NCBI GenBank assembly: GCA_964413535.1
Contig: CAYPTB010000027.1
Coordinates: forward strand, 124,001 to 188,000
Source of the DNA: CAYPTB01 sp964413535
GTDB lineage: Bacteria > Planctomycetota > UBA1135 > GCA-002686595
Direction of reading: 5' to 3'
DNA length: 64,000 nt
Part shown: positions 51,719 through 60,251 of the stretch, piece after piece
Layout of the letters: the number at the start of each line of letters is the position of its first letter
Position numbering within the stretch: position 1 is the first letter of the stretch
Notes under the pieces: model-generated
Databases searched by the model: none
What the model was told of the DNA's origin: nothing
Seen by the model: only the letters and a program-made list of their open reading frames with translations
Made by a program: the position numbers and the translations under genes

Positions 51719-53512
51719 ATGAACCGAGCCCCCGATTTGACTGCGCGCACACCGCTACGCGTGTGCGGCGCGCTCCGGGACGCGTGGGCCGCGCGCAAGC
51801 CCGGTTGGCTGCGGGCCGACCTCCAGGCCGGCGCGGTGGTCGGCGTCGTCGCCCTACCGCTCTCGATGGCGCTCGCGATCGCCTCCGGCGCGCCGCCAGA
51901 GGCCGGCCTCTACACCGCGATCGTCGCCGGCGGCCTGGTCGCGTTCCTCGGCGGCAGCCGCCACCAGGTCAGCGGTCCGACGGCGGCCTTCGTCGTCGTG
52001 CTCGCGCCGATCGCGGCCACCCACGGTCTCTCGGGACTCGCGCTCGCGAGTCTCCTGGCCGGGCTCATCCTGATCGGGCTCGCCGTCCTGCGCCTCGGCC
52101 GCCTGATCCAGTTCGTGCCCTACCCGGTCACGATGGGCTTCACGGCCGGCATCGCGGTCGTGATCGGCACGCTGCAGGTCGAGGGCTTCCTGCGCCTCTC
52201 GGTCGACGTCGCGAGCGACGCCCACTTCCACGAGCGCGTGGCGGCCATCGCGCGCGCGCTCCCCTCGCTGCGGCTCTCCGACGCGTGCATCGGGCTCGCG
52301 ACGCTCGCCGTGCTCGCGTTCTGGCCGCGCACGAGGAGCCGCATCCCGAGCCCGCTCGTCGCGCTCGCCCTGGGCGGCGGCGCCGCGTTCGTCCTGGCGC
52401 GCTTCGTCGACGGCTTCGAGGTCGCGACGCTGGCCTCGCGCTTCGGCACGCCCGCGCACCCCTTCGGCATCCCGCGCGACCTCCCGGCGTTCGCGCTCCC
52501 GTGGGCGGTCGCGGGAGGCGACGCGCTCACCTTCGCCACGGTGCGCGCGCTGCTCCCGTCCGCCGTCGCGATCGCGATGCTGGCCGCGATCGAGTCCCTG
52601 CTCTCCGCCGTCGTCGCCGACGGCGCGACCGGCACGCAGCACGACCCCGACAACGAGCTCCTGGCGCTCGGCATCGGAAACCTCGTGGCGCCCTTCTTCG
52701 GCGGCCTCCCCGCGACCGGCGCGCTCGCGCGCACGGCGACCAACATCCGCAGCGGCGCGCGCACTCCGTTCGCGGCCATCTTCCACGCGCTCTTCGTGCT
52801 GATCGCCGTGCTCGCCCTCGCGCCCGTGCTCGGGCACCTGCCGATGGCGTCGCTCGCCGCCCTCCTCCTGATGGTCGCGTGGAACATGGGCGAGGCGCGC
52901 CACGTGGCGCGCGTCCTGCGCGAGGCGCCGCGCAGCGACGCCGTGGTGCTCGTGACGTGCCTCGCGCTGACGGTCGTCTTCGACATGACCGTGGCCGTCA
53001 CGGCCGGCCTCGTGCTCGCCGCCGTGCTGTTCATGCGGCGCATGGTGGAGATCACGTCCGTGCGCCTGATCGCCGACAGCCACCCCGAGGAGCACGTGCA
53101 CCTCCCACCCGGCGTCCAGGTCTACGAGATCGCGGGCCCGCTCTTCTTCGGCGCGGCGCACAAGGCGACCGGCGCCCTGCATCGCATGTCGCCCGACGTC
53201 CGCGCGCTCGTGATCGACCTCCAACAGGTCCCCATCATCGACGCCACCGGCCTCTTCAACCTGCGCTCCGCCATCGACCGCCTGCGCAGCCAGAACGTGC
53301 GCGTCCTGCTCGGCGGCGTCCGCGGCCAGACCCGCGCCGCCATGGAGCGCGCCGGCCTCGGCCGCCCGGAGAGCGGCGCGTCGCTCCACGCCACGGTGCG
53401 CGACGCGATCGCCGCGGCGGGCGCAGCCGTCGGCGCGGAGCCCACGGCGGACGCGGGCGCGACGACGAGCCCCTCCCACGCCGCCGCGCTGCGCGACACG
53501 CGCGGGTCGTGA
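51719..53512 (+). CDS. SulP-family anion transporter with STAS domain
   Basis: ATG 51719 gives 597 residues. Residues about 35-435 hold the SulP membrane domain of about 12-14 helices, with LQAGAVVGVVALPLSMALAIASGAPPEAGLYT (shown in pieces: VALPLSMALAIASGAPPEAG), GGSRHQVSGPTAAFVV in the substrate-binding repeat, and GGLPATGALARTATNIRSGARTP in the second. Residues about 460-560 are a STAS domain (VQVYEIAGPLFFGAA, VIDLQQVPIIDATGL). It would import sulfate, bicarbonate or another anion at the inner membrane. The Ala/Thr-rich tail is unusual only in length. Followed 12 bases later by a methyltransferase gene. Confidence 0.9.
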   Translation: MNRAPDLTARTPLRVCGALRDAWAARKPGWLRADLQAGAVVGVVALPLSMALAIASGAPPEAGLYTAIVAGGLVAFLGGSRHQVSGPTAAFVVVLAPIAATHGLSGLALASLLAGLILIGLAVLRLGRLIQFVPYPVTMGFTAGIAVVIGTLQVEGFLRLSVDVASDAHFHERVAAIARALPSLRLSDACIGLATLAVLAFWPRTRSRIPSPLVALALGGGAAFVLARFVDGFEVATLASRFGTPAHPFGIPRDLPAFALPWAVAGGDALTFATVRALLPSAVAIAMLAAIESLLSAVVADGATGTQHDPDNELLALGIGNLVAPFFGGLPATGALARTATNIRSGARTPFAAIFHALFVLIAVLALAPVLGHLPMASLAALLLMVAWNMGEARHVARVLREAPRSDAVVLVTCLALTVVFDMTVAVTAGLVLAAVLFMRRMVEITSVRLIADSHPEEHVHLPPGVQVYEIAGPLFFGAAHKATGALHRMSPDVRALVIDLQQVPIIDATGLFNLRSAIDRLRSQNVRVLLGGVRGQTRAAMERAGLGRPESGASLHATVRDAIAAAGAAVGAEPTADAGATTSPSHAAALRDTRGS

Positions 53513-53523
53513 GGAGACACGCC

Positions 53524-54336
53524 ATGACCGAGCCCTCGTCGGACCGTTCGTTCACCGACGACGTGGCGACCTTCTACGAGTCGACCCTCGTACCGCTCAT
53601 CTTCGAGCCCTACGCGAACGACCTCGCACTCAGGGCACAGGTCCTTCGACCCACCTCCGTGCTCGAAGTCGCGTGCGGCACGGGGGTGGTCACGCGCGCC
53701 CTCGCCGCGTCCCTTCCCACCGCGTGCGCGATCACGGCGACCGACCTGAACGAGGCGATGGTCGCCCACGCGCAACGTGTCGGAACGATCAGGCCGGTGA
53801 CTTGGCGTCGGGCCGACGTGATGGCGCTCCCCTTCGGGAACGAGCTCTTCGACGTCGTCGTCTGCCAGTTCGGGGCCATGTTCTTCCCCGATCGAGTGGC
53901 CGCCTATCGAGAGATCCGACGGGTACTCAGACCGGGCGGAACGTTCCTGTTCAACGTCTGGAGCGGGATCGAGGACAACGAATTCGCCGACGTGGTCACC
54001 CAGGCCTTGAGCACGCTCTACCCCGGCGACCCTCCGCTCTTCCTGGCCCGAACTCCTCACGGCTACGGGCGCCCGGACGAAATCGAGTCGGACCTGGAAG
54101 CCGCCGGCTTCGATCAGTGCTCCCTCTGCCGACGTGACGACACGAGCTCCGCCGCCGGTCCCCACGTTCCGGCGATCGCCTACTGCCAAGGCACTCCGCT
54201 GCGCAACGAGATCGAGGCCCGCGAGCCGGGTGGCCTCGACCGGGCCACGGCAGTCGCGACCGCAGCCCTCCGCGCCCGTTACGGCGACGGGCCGATCCAG
54301 GGACGAATCAGTGCTTTCGTGGCGGCTGCCCGCTGA
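53524..54336 (+). CDS. SAM-dependent class I methyltransferase
   Basis: ATG 53524 gives 270 residues. The Rossmann SAM site is VLEVACGTGVVTRAL (motif I, about 46-60), then ITATDLNEAMVAHA (the ribose-binding acidic residue), VMALPFGNELFDVVVC and REIRRVLRPGGTFLF. This is the Ubie/Methyltransf_11 group; no substrate-specific feature is seen. The frame is clear of the SulP gene by 12 bases. The Ile/Phe/Cys content and codon use are slightly less GC-driven than upstream, perhaps the start of the lower-GC stretch. Confidence 0.82.
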   Translation: MTEPSSDRSFTDDVATFYESTLVPLIFEPYANDLALRAQVLRPTSVLEVACGTGVVTRALAASLPTACAITATDLNEAMVAHAQRVGTIRPVTWRRADVMALPFGNELFDVVVCQFGAMFFPDRVAAYREIRRVLRPGGTFLFNVWSGIEDNEFADVVTQALSTLYPGDPPLFLARTPHGYGRPDEIESDLEAAGFDQCSLCRRDDTSSAAGPHVPAIAYCQGTPLRNEIEAREPGGLDRATAVATAALRARYGDGPIQGRISAFVAAAR

Positions 54337-54528
54337 GCCTGCGGCACTTGCGCGCTGGCTCGACGAGGAGGAACTCCATCCAAAGTCGCGCCACTCTTCG
54401 GCAGGCCACGCTCGATGGAGCTCGAGGGCGAGAAGAGTGGGACAGGGCCGCGATTCTTGGCACTGGTGGAGCCGAGGCGTCTATCCTGGCTCTTGCTCCT
54501 TGCGCAAGGCCGACGGCGTGGAACAGGC

Positions 54529-56832
54529 ATGAAGAGAGCCCTACTCGCTGGCTTGGTGATCGTCGCTGGAGTTGTCCTTCTTGCGCTCTTCCTGTCTGGT
54601 GACGGTGCTCGTGAGCAGCCGATGGAGTCTTCTGGCGCTCGGTCCAACGCACCGGCGCAGGCTCGCTCTCCAGATCTGGTCCAGCTCACCGCGGTGGCAC
54701 CCTCGCGACCTGGGGAAGTGCACGAGACTTCCTCGCGCCGGTCGCCGGTTACCGGCCCGCATGGAAGAGTCGTCGAGGCAGGAACGGAGCGCCCCGTCGA
54801 TGGGCTTTCCGTCGAGCTGAAGTTCGGCAAGAAGGTCCTCGCCGAAACGGTCACGAACCTAGACGGATCGTTCTTCTTCCCCGAGCCCGCGCGCAGTCAC
54901 CGGACGGTCGAGGTCGACTCCGAGCAGTGGCGCACCGCGCCGAGCAGGTACAGGCTCGACGAGGACCAGAGCAAGGGGCTCACGGAGTTGGTCTTCCGTG
55001 CGGAGCGGATCGTCTCCGCGCCCCTGCGGGGATCACTCCTCGATCGAAGGACTGGCGAACCCGTTCCCCAGTACTTCATTCAGGCGCGGGGACCTCGCGA
55101 CGAGCTTCAGAGGTCGGAGTCGGAAGGACACCCGGACAAGGACGAGCCGTCGGCGACCTTCGAGTTCCGCTCACCGCCTCGACGAACCGAGAACATCGTC
55201 ACCGGCACGGACGGTCGGTTTGCGAGCGACGGTGGCTTCGAGGCTGGATTGTTGGATCTCGTCCTCGTCGATCACCCGTTCTTCCTCGAGAAGGGACCCA
55301 GCTTCGGGGGCAACGAGAGCACGATCGAGCATCAGCACGTCTTCGACGAGGGGAACCCGCCGGAAGACGGGGAGATCAAGATCGCCATAGGACCGACCTA
55401 TCGCATCGACGTGTCTCTCCCGAGCGGGACGAGCGTCGATGACTTCCATGCGACGTTCCCGCGGTCCTCCTCCGGCCTGCGTGAGATGCACCGAGCCGTG
55501 CGGGGTGATCCGGGCTCACCCATGGCGCTGTTCTACGGCAGTGCCTTGAAACCCAACGCGCTCGAACAAGAAGCGCTACTCCGGGAAGGTGAACCGGTCT
55601 GGGCGCGCTTCCGCGACCCCGTCTTCACGATGCACGAGCCGTCGGAGAACGAGGACGATCATGTTCTCCACGTTCGGAGCCGAGACGGTCATTGGTTCGG
55701 GAGCGCGCCAGTGTCTTCGATCGTGGGCATCTACCCCGAGATCGTCCCGATCGCCTTGGAAGCCACTGGAGCCGTCGAAGGAACCATCCTCGACGGGGAA
55801 GGTAGAGCGGTTCCGACCGCATGGATTCAACTTGTCGCCGCGTCTGCTCCGTCGTCGCCGATCCAAGAGGCCGGTGCGGATCCAAAGGGGCGATTCGAGT
55901 TCAAGTGGCTCACGGAAGGAGACTACGAGGTGGTCGTCCAGACCCATCGCTACGAGGAATCGAGATCAACGATCTCGATCGTCAAGAGTACGACGGAGCG
56001 CCTGGAGGTCCGTCTGACGGCCGGCGTTTTCCTCGGGACGGTGTCGGGAGTCCTCCGCAGCCGCACCGGGCAGCATCGCTCGAAAGGCGGAATCGTCACT
56101 CTCGCGAGCCGGGACGACCCCGACTTCTACCTGTTCAAGACCGTGAGCTATCGGAAGCGGCAAGGCGAGCACACGGCCGCGTTCGTGTTCGAGAACGTGC
56201 CGAGTGGCCACTACGAACTGAGCCTCGAGCCGCTCGACAACATGCGTTGGGAAACCCTGACGATGACCGTTTCCCCACCTGCGGAGGGGCTCGAGTTCAT
56301 CTGCGAGGACGACGTCCCCACCTTCGACCTGGGGTTCCGAGCCATCGACGCTCGAACTGGAGCGCCCATCGAAGAGATCTGGAACATCGTCTGGCAAGGG
56401 GACCCGCTGGAGGACCTGCGGCTCGACGACGACTGGGAGACGGAGCTCTACGAGGAAGTTCCCGAAGGCGTGCCGCTCAAGTGGGTCGTGCGAGCCGAGG
56501 GCTACCGGTTGGCGAGGGGTGACGAGCGGGACATTCGCACGGAGGCGCACCATCGGGTCGTCGAGGCGAAGCTCGAACGGGGCTGGGGCCAGATCTTCAA
56601 GGTCACGACGCGCGAACCCGAGCCGATCGAGGGTGTCGAGTTGGTCGTGGACGGCGAGTCCTTCGGAAGGACGGACGCGCAGGGGATGATCTGGATCAAC
56701 CTCGACACGAAGCCCGGTAGCCTGGAGTTCCGCTACAAGGACTGGATCGTCACCTGGGGGTGCGTCGATCCGAACGAAGACGGCTTCGGGTGGGGTCCGG
56801 AGACTCCGGTCTACTTGGGTCCGAGGGAATGA
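54529..56832 (+). CDS. Large exported protein with carboxypeptidase-regulatory-like domains
   Basis: ATG 54529 gives 767 residues. One N-terminal membrane helix or uncleaved signal (about 3-23) is followed by about 740 outside residues. At least two segments follow the carboxypeptidase regulatory-like (CarboxypepD_reg) plan: GRVVEAGTERPVDGLSVELK with TNLDGSFFFPEP near 83-120, and GAVEGTILDGEGRAVPTAW with DPKGRFEFKWL and GDYEVVVQT near 410-470; the late LVVDGESFGRTDAQGMIWI may be a third. Such beta-sandwich repeats are usual in surface or secreted proteins. G+C is lower than upstream (41/60 and 33/60 in two hand-counted lines). Function unknown. Confidence 0.72.
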   Translation: MKRALLAGLVIVAGVVLLALFLSGDGAREQPMESSGARSNAPAQARSPDLVQLTAVAPSRPGEVHETSSRRSPVTGPHGRVVEAGTERPVDGLSVELKFGKKVLAETVTNLDGSFFFPEPARSHRTVEVDSEQWRTAPSRYRLDEDQSKGLTELVFRAERIVSAPLRGSLLDRRTGEPVPQYFIQARGPRDELQRSESEGHPDKDEPSATFEFRSPPRRTENIVTGTDGRFASDGGFEAGLLDLVLVDHPFFLEKGPSFGGNESTIEHQHVFDEGNPPEDGEIKIAIGPTYRIDVSLPSGTSVDDFHATFPRSSSGLREMHRAVRGDPGSPMALFYGSALKPNALEQEALLREGEPVWARFRDPVFTMHEPSENEDDHVLHVRSRDGHWFGSAPVSSIVGIYPEIVPIALEATGAVEGTILDGEGRAVPTAWIQLVAASAPSSPIQEAGADPKGRFEFKWLTEGDYEVVVQTHRYEESRSTISIVKSTTERLEVRLTAGVFLGTVSGVLRSRTGQHRSKGGIVTLASRDDPDFYLFKTVSYRKRQGEHTAAFVFENVPSGHYELSLEPLDNMRWETLTMTVSPPAEGLEFICEDDVPTFDLGFRAIDARTGAPIEEIWNIVWQGDPLEDLRLDDDWETELYEEVPEGVPLKWVVRAEGYRLARGDERDIRTEAHHRVVEAKLERGWGQIFKVTTREPEPIEGVELVVDGESFGRTDAQGMIWINLDTKPGSLEFRYKDWIVTWGCVDPNEDGFGWGPETPVYLGPRE

Positions 56833-56980
56833 CAGGCGCGGTTAAAGCGGAAGAGCTGCGGCGACCGGCGCAGTGCTCGCCCTCAATAGGCGCCCTTCAA
56901 CCTGCTCGTGCCCGGCACGTTCGCGATGGAGCCATCGTCGACGGCATAGACCGCTCAGACTTCTATCAAGGGCACGTTCT

Positions 56981-57961
56981 CTATCCCTCTTGAAGTCGCA
57001 CAACGTACTTCGTCATCGTAACCGCGTCTCGATGTACTCGCTCTTGGTAGCCGGAGCGATGAGCTTGTCTTCCAAACTCGTGCATGCGGTTCTCAATCAG
57101 GGCGACGTCTGCATAGGGCAGCGCCCCGAACATCGTCAAGTCCACGAAGTCCCCCGCCTTGGGTTCGGATGTCGCCTTGGCGTAGTTCCAGTAGGCGTCG
57201 AGCTTGAGTTGAATCGCTGGACAAGCGTCTAGATCGATCTGCCTCAGAATCTCGTCAGGGTCGAGGCTCGGGGCCATACGCCTGATTACGGTGTCGAGAC
57301 CTAACGCGGACTTCAACCAGAACCTGCGGTATGCATCAGGCACGTGCCCCTTCGCTCCGTGCTCCCGTTGCGTCTTCCTCGTCTGAGCGAGCGAGTGACG
57401 CTCACCGTCTAGTGCCACCCGCCAGAGATCATTCCCTGCTTTGATGTATGCTGCCAGCGTTCGCACAAAGGCGACAACCGTGGGGCGCTGGCCTCGTCGC
57501 GCGAAGTGACCGATCGTCGTGGCGTTTTCGTCTCTGTGCGGCCAAAACTCGTTGAACCACTCGGCCAAGTCTCCGTCGGAGGCGAAGTCTTGAACGATCT
57601 GGAAACCTGGGAAGCCCAAGTAGGGCTCAATGCGCTGTGCCTCCCCAAGGGCCTCAAGGATGAAGACTACTAAGTCCGGCGGAACCTGCTTGACGGTGAT
57701 GCCGGAGTCCAGCACGGCGGCGATCTGCCGCGCACCGTCCGCGGACTGCTGCCGGATCCACTCGTAGCTCATTGGTTCGTAGAACAACGGGACGCACCTG
57801 CCGACCTTGAGCCACTCGTCCAGGATCCGGTATGCGGCGACTCGCCTCTCGTCCTGACCGCCTCGTAGTTCCCGCCCAGCGCGCAAATGGGCAATGTTGA
57901 CGAGGTGATTGGTGTCCAGGAACGTGCGAAGTGGCTTGATGATGGGTCCGAGATTTGTCAT
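56981..57961 (-). CDS. PIN-domain-like protein in a low-GC stretch
   Basis: ATG 57961 gives 326 residues. The start LRTFLDTNHLVNIA (Asp16) and the late segment DFVDLTMFGALPYADVALIENRM (given in two parts: DFVDLTMFGALPYAD and VALIENRM) match the first strand and the late acidic part of PIN-type nucleases, with an unusually long middle (about 200 residues). PIN proteins cut RNA and often act as toxins or defence proteins; no antitoxin-sized partner is seen beside it. Hand counts of G+C here are 33/60 (57061-57120) and 36/60 (57241-57300), against 45/60 at 52381-52440. It sits 195 bases from tRNA-Glu, so it may have arrived by transfer. Confidence 0.68.
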   Translation of the reverse strand: MTNLGPIIKPLRTFLDTNHLVNIAHLRAGRELRGGQDERRVAAYRILDEWLKVGRCVPLFYEPMSYEWIRQQSADGARQIAAVLDSGITVKQVPPDLVVFILEALGEAQRIEPYLGFPGFQIVQDFASDGDLAEWFNEFWPHRDENATTIGHFARRGQRPTVVAFVRTLAAYIKAGNDLWRVALDGERHSLAQTRKTQREHGAKGHVPDAYRRFWLKSALGLDTVIRRMAPSLDPDEILRQIDLDACPAIQLKLDAYWNYAKATSEPKAGDFVDLTMFGALPYADVALIENRMHEFGRQAHRSGYQERVHRDAVTMTKYVVRLQEG

Positions 57962-58155
57962 TGGCGCCCGCGAGTCTTGCCTTTGCGAGTCAAGGAAGAG
58001 AGGACCGTTCCCGCTGCCGCGACATGCACCTGCGGAAAGGAGTCTCCAACCGTCCGGCTGCCCGAATCTCACGAACCATGAGAGCGAGCGGGCGCGCCGT
58101 AGCCCCCCCGCTCTGCTTCGCCCAACACATGCCGGCGCGGCGAGAAGGCAGAGAG

Positions 58156-58233
<78 letters not shown>

Positions 58234-58424
58234 ACCGGTGGACGGCGTTCGGCGGAAGGACGCTGCGCGGGGTCCGGCGCCGGTGGAGGCCGAGGAAGCT
58301 ACGGTCGCCGCCGAGCGGTGTCAACGCTCGCGCGCGGGAGAGCGAGCGATCGGAACGGCCGCGATGTCGCCGGTCCCCATGGAGTTCGCGCCCACGCGCT
58401 AGTGCGTCGACGGGGGCGTCAGCC

Positions 58425-59846
58425 TCATCCCGCGCTCCAACCGGCGGCCTCGAGGCGGCGGCACACGTGCAGGTACTCGCGCTCGAGGCCGTCGACGAGG
58501 TCGCCCGCACCGCGCGCTTCCACGGGGAGCACGTCCCAGGTGTAGGTCTCGATCTCGAGGTGCAGCTCTTCGGTCCCCCAGCGCGCGGGGTCGGCGAGCA
58601 AGCGCGCGAGCGCGACGTCGGCCCAGGCGCGCGTCGTCGCCAAGCCGCCCGAATGGACGCGATCGATCTCGCCGCCGAGGTCGACCGGCACGTGGAAGTG
58701 ACAGCGCCACTCCGCGCAGCCGGTCCAGGCGGGATCGCCGCGGGCGAGCGCGCGCGCGACCTCGCCGAGGTCGCCTGCGCGCACGAGCTCGCCGTCGCGC
58801 ACGCCCGTGACCTGGTGCAGGTAGCACGGCTCGTCGAGCGCGAGCAGGCTCGCGCGGCCGAGGGCGTCGCCGTCGGGATCGGGAAGCGCGAGGGCGCTCG
58901 AGAACTGGAGCTTCCCGAGCGGCGTGCCCGAGCGCGTCGCGTTCGCGAGCGCCGCCCGAGTGTCCTCGAACTCGACCGCGGCGTGGCACGCGTCGAGGCA
59001 CACGCCGAGGTGGCGGCGCAGGGTGCGTTCCGGATCGAGGGCGCCCTCGCGCGCGAGGAGCGGCGCTCCGCGTTCGCGCACGAGCGCGAGGAAGTCGGCG
59101 AGCTCGGACGTGTCGTTCGCGCTCGCGCGCGGCTCGGCCTCGAGCGACAGCACGATCGGAACGGATCCGCGCTCCTCGAGCTCGGCGAGGTAACCGCAGG
59201 CGCGCGCGAGGTTGTCGGCGCAGCGCTCGCGATCGGCCGGACTCGTCGGGCGCGAGGCGTGCAGGCCGGGGTGCGTGCTGATCGAGACGTGGCGTTCGCG
59301 CCCGCGCACGAGCGCGGCCGCCACGTCGGCCACGTCGCGCGTGAACGCGAGGCGCGCGTCGTCGAGCCAGGTGGGCTCGAACACGCGCTCCTTCAGTCCC
59401 GGCCGTGCGAAGCCTTGCGCGGGAAACGCGTTGAACGTGAAGGGATCGAGGTCGTGGTCGCCGAGGAAGTCGGCCAGGCGCCGGAAGTCTCCGGCGCGCG
59501 AACCTAGGGCTCTGCCTTCGCGGGCATCGCGCGCGAGCTCGCGTCCGGTGCCATCGCGCGCGAGCTCGCGTCCGGTGCCATCGCGCGCAAGGTCGCGTCC
59601 GGTGCCATCGCGCGCAAGGTCGCGTCCGGTGCCATCGCGCGCAAGGTCGCGCGCGAGCGTCTCCGCCAAACGCGACGGGAGGTACAGGCCGACGCCGAAG
59701 GGGCCGGTGGGTTGCAAGCGCTCCTTCAGCGGCAACGTCACCGCCTGCAGTCGCTCGAGCACTCCGTCGACGGTGTCGGCGGGATGCAGGTTCATGCAGT
59801 ACCCGAGCCGCAGCCGGCGGCCGGACGGCGGATGGAGCCAACGCAT
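58425..59846 (-). CDS. eboE: EboE-like metabolite-traffic protein with internal 9-residue repeats
   Basis: A 473-residue protein of the TIM-barrel-like EboE group, which with other Ebo proteins is needed for moving a scytonemin-type or similar precursor to the periplasm in cyanobacteria; bacterial homologues occur widely. Family-type segments are LRLGYCMNLHPADT, FTFNAFPAQGF, VSISTHPGLHA and HLGVCLDACHAAVEF, and YLHQVTG. About residues 65-108 hold near-perfect copies of LARDGTGRD or LARDGTGRE made by 27-bp DNA repeats; they are likely to be an insertion that the fold tolerates as a loop. It follows a Trm112-like gene by 21 bases. Other ebo genes are not in the window. Confidence 0.8.
   Translation of the reverse strand: MRWLHPPSGRRLRLGYCMNLHPADTVDGVLERLQAVTLPLKERLQPTGPFGVGLYLPSRLAETLARDLARDGTGRDLARDGTGRDLARDGTGRELARDGTGRELARDAREGRALGSRAGDFRRLADFLGDHDLDPFTFNAFPAQGFARPGLKERVFEPTWLDDARLAFTRDVADVAAALVRGRERHVSISTHPGLHASRPTSPADRERCADNLARACGYLAELEERGSVPIVLSLEAEPRASANDTSELADFLALVRERGAPLLAREGALDPERTLRRHLGVCLDACHAAVEFEDTRAALANATRSGTPLGKLQFSSALALPDPDGDALGRASLLALDEPCYLHQVTGVRDGELVRAGDLGEVARALARGDPAWTGCAEWRCHFHVPVDLGGEIDRVHSGGLATTRAWADVALARLLADPARWGTEELHLEIETYTWDVLPVEARGAGDLVDGLEREYLHVCRRLEAAGWSAG
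59525..59652 (-). repeat. 27-bp in-frame tandem repeat, about 4.7 copies
   Basis: Units start at 59525, 59552, 59579, 59606 and 59633, each with CATCGCGCGC. They encode LARDGTGR followed by D or E. The units alternate GAGCTC and AAGGTC in the middle, which shows duplication followed by change. Confidence 0.95.
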
Positions 59847-59867
59847 GGCGGCCCGCGCTCCCCTCGC

Positions 59868-60125
59868 TCAGCGGGCGGCGGAGAGCGGGATGCCCTCGTC
59901 GATCAGGAGGATCGGGATCTGGTCGCGGATCGGGTACAGGATCGCTTCGTCCGCGCGCACGAGCCCGCCGTCGATCGGCTCCGAGACCGCGCTCCCGCCC
60001 ACGTTCACGACGCCGCCCTGGGCGATCTTCGCGTTCAGGGCGACGACCAGCGCTTCCTCCGCCTCGCGCAGCGTCTGATAAGTCTCGGGGCAGGCCAGGA
60101 TCTGAAGCAGGTCCTTGTCGATCAC
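59868..60125 (-). CDS. Trm112-like protein
   Basis: GTG 60125, with GGAAGGAA upstream, gives 85 residues starting MIDKDLLQILACPETYQTL. This is the short Trm112/UPF0434 type, which in many organisms binds and activates methyltransferases. The usual zinc cysteines near the start are reduced to one (LACPE, Cys12), so a zinc ribbon is unlikely in this copy. The middle part, AILYPIRDQIPILLIDEGIP, is the usual family end. It sits just upstream of the EboE-like gene and may share its promoter. The gap to the divergent gene is 126 bases. Confidence 0.78.
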   Translation of the reverse strand: MIDKDLLQILACPETYQTLREAEEALVVALNAKIAQGGVVNVGGSAVSEPIDGGLVRADEAILYPIRDQIPILLIDEGIPLSAAR

Positions 60126-60251
60126 GTGCGTTCCTTCCGCGGCTTCGGGTTCCCTGATCCGCAGGGAGAGCATAGCTCCGAGCGCGCGGGTTGGAGAGCT
60201 CCGCGGGCGCGCGGCGTTCCGGCAGGCGCGCGTGCCGCGTATCCTCGCCGC

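Noticed and set aside
56833..56980. Remnant coding sequence between the large surface protein and the PIN-like gene.
   Set aside because: A short frame (FNLLVPGTFAMEPSS) looked protein-like but ends quickly and matches no family I can name.
59525..59652. CRISPR array.
   Set aside because: The units are directly joined with no unique spacers and stay in the reading frame of the EboE-like protein.
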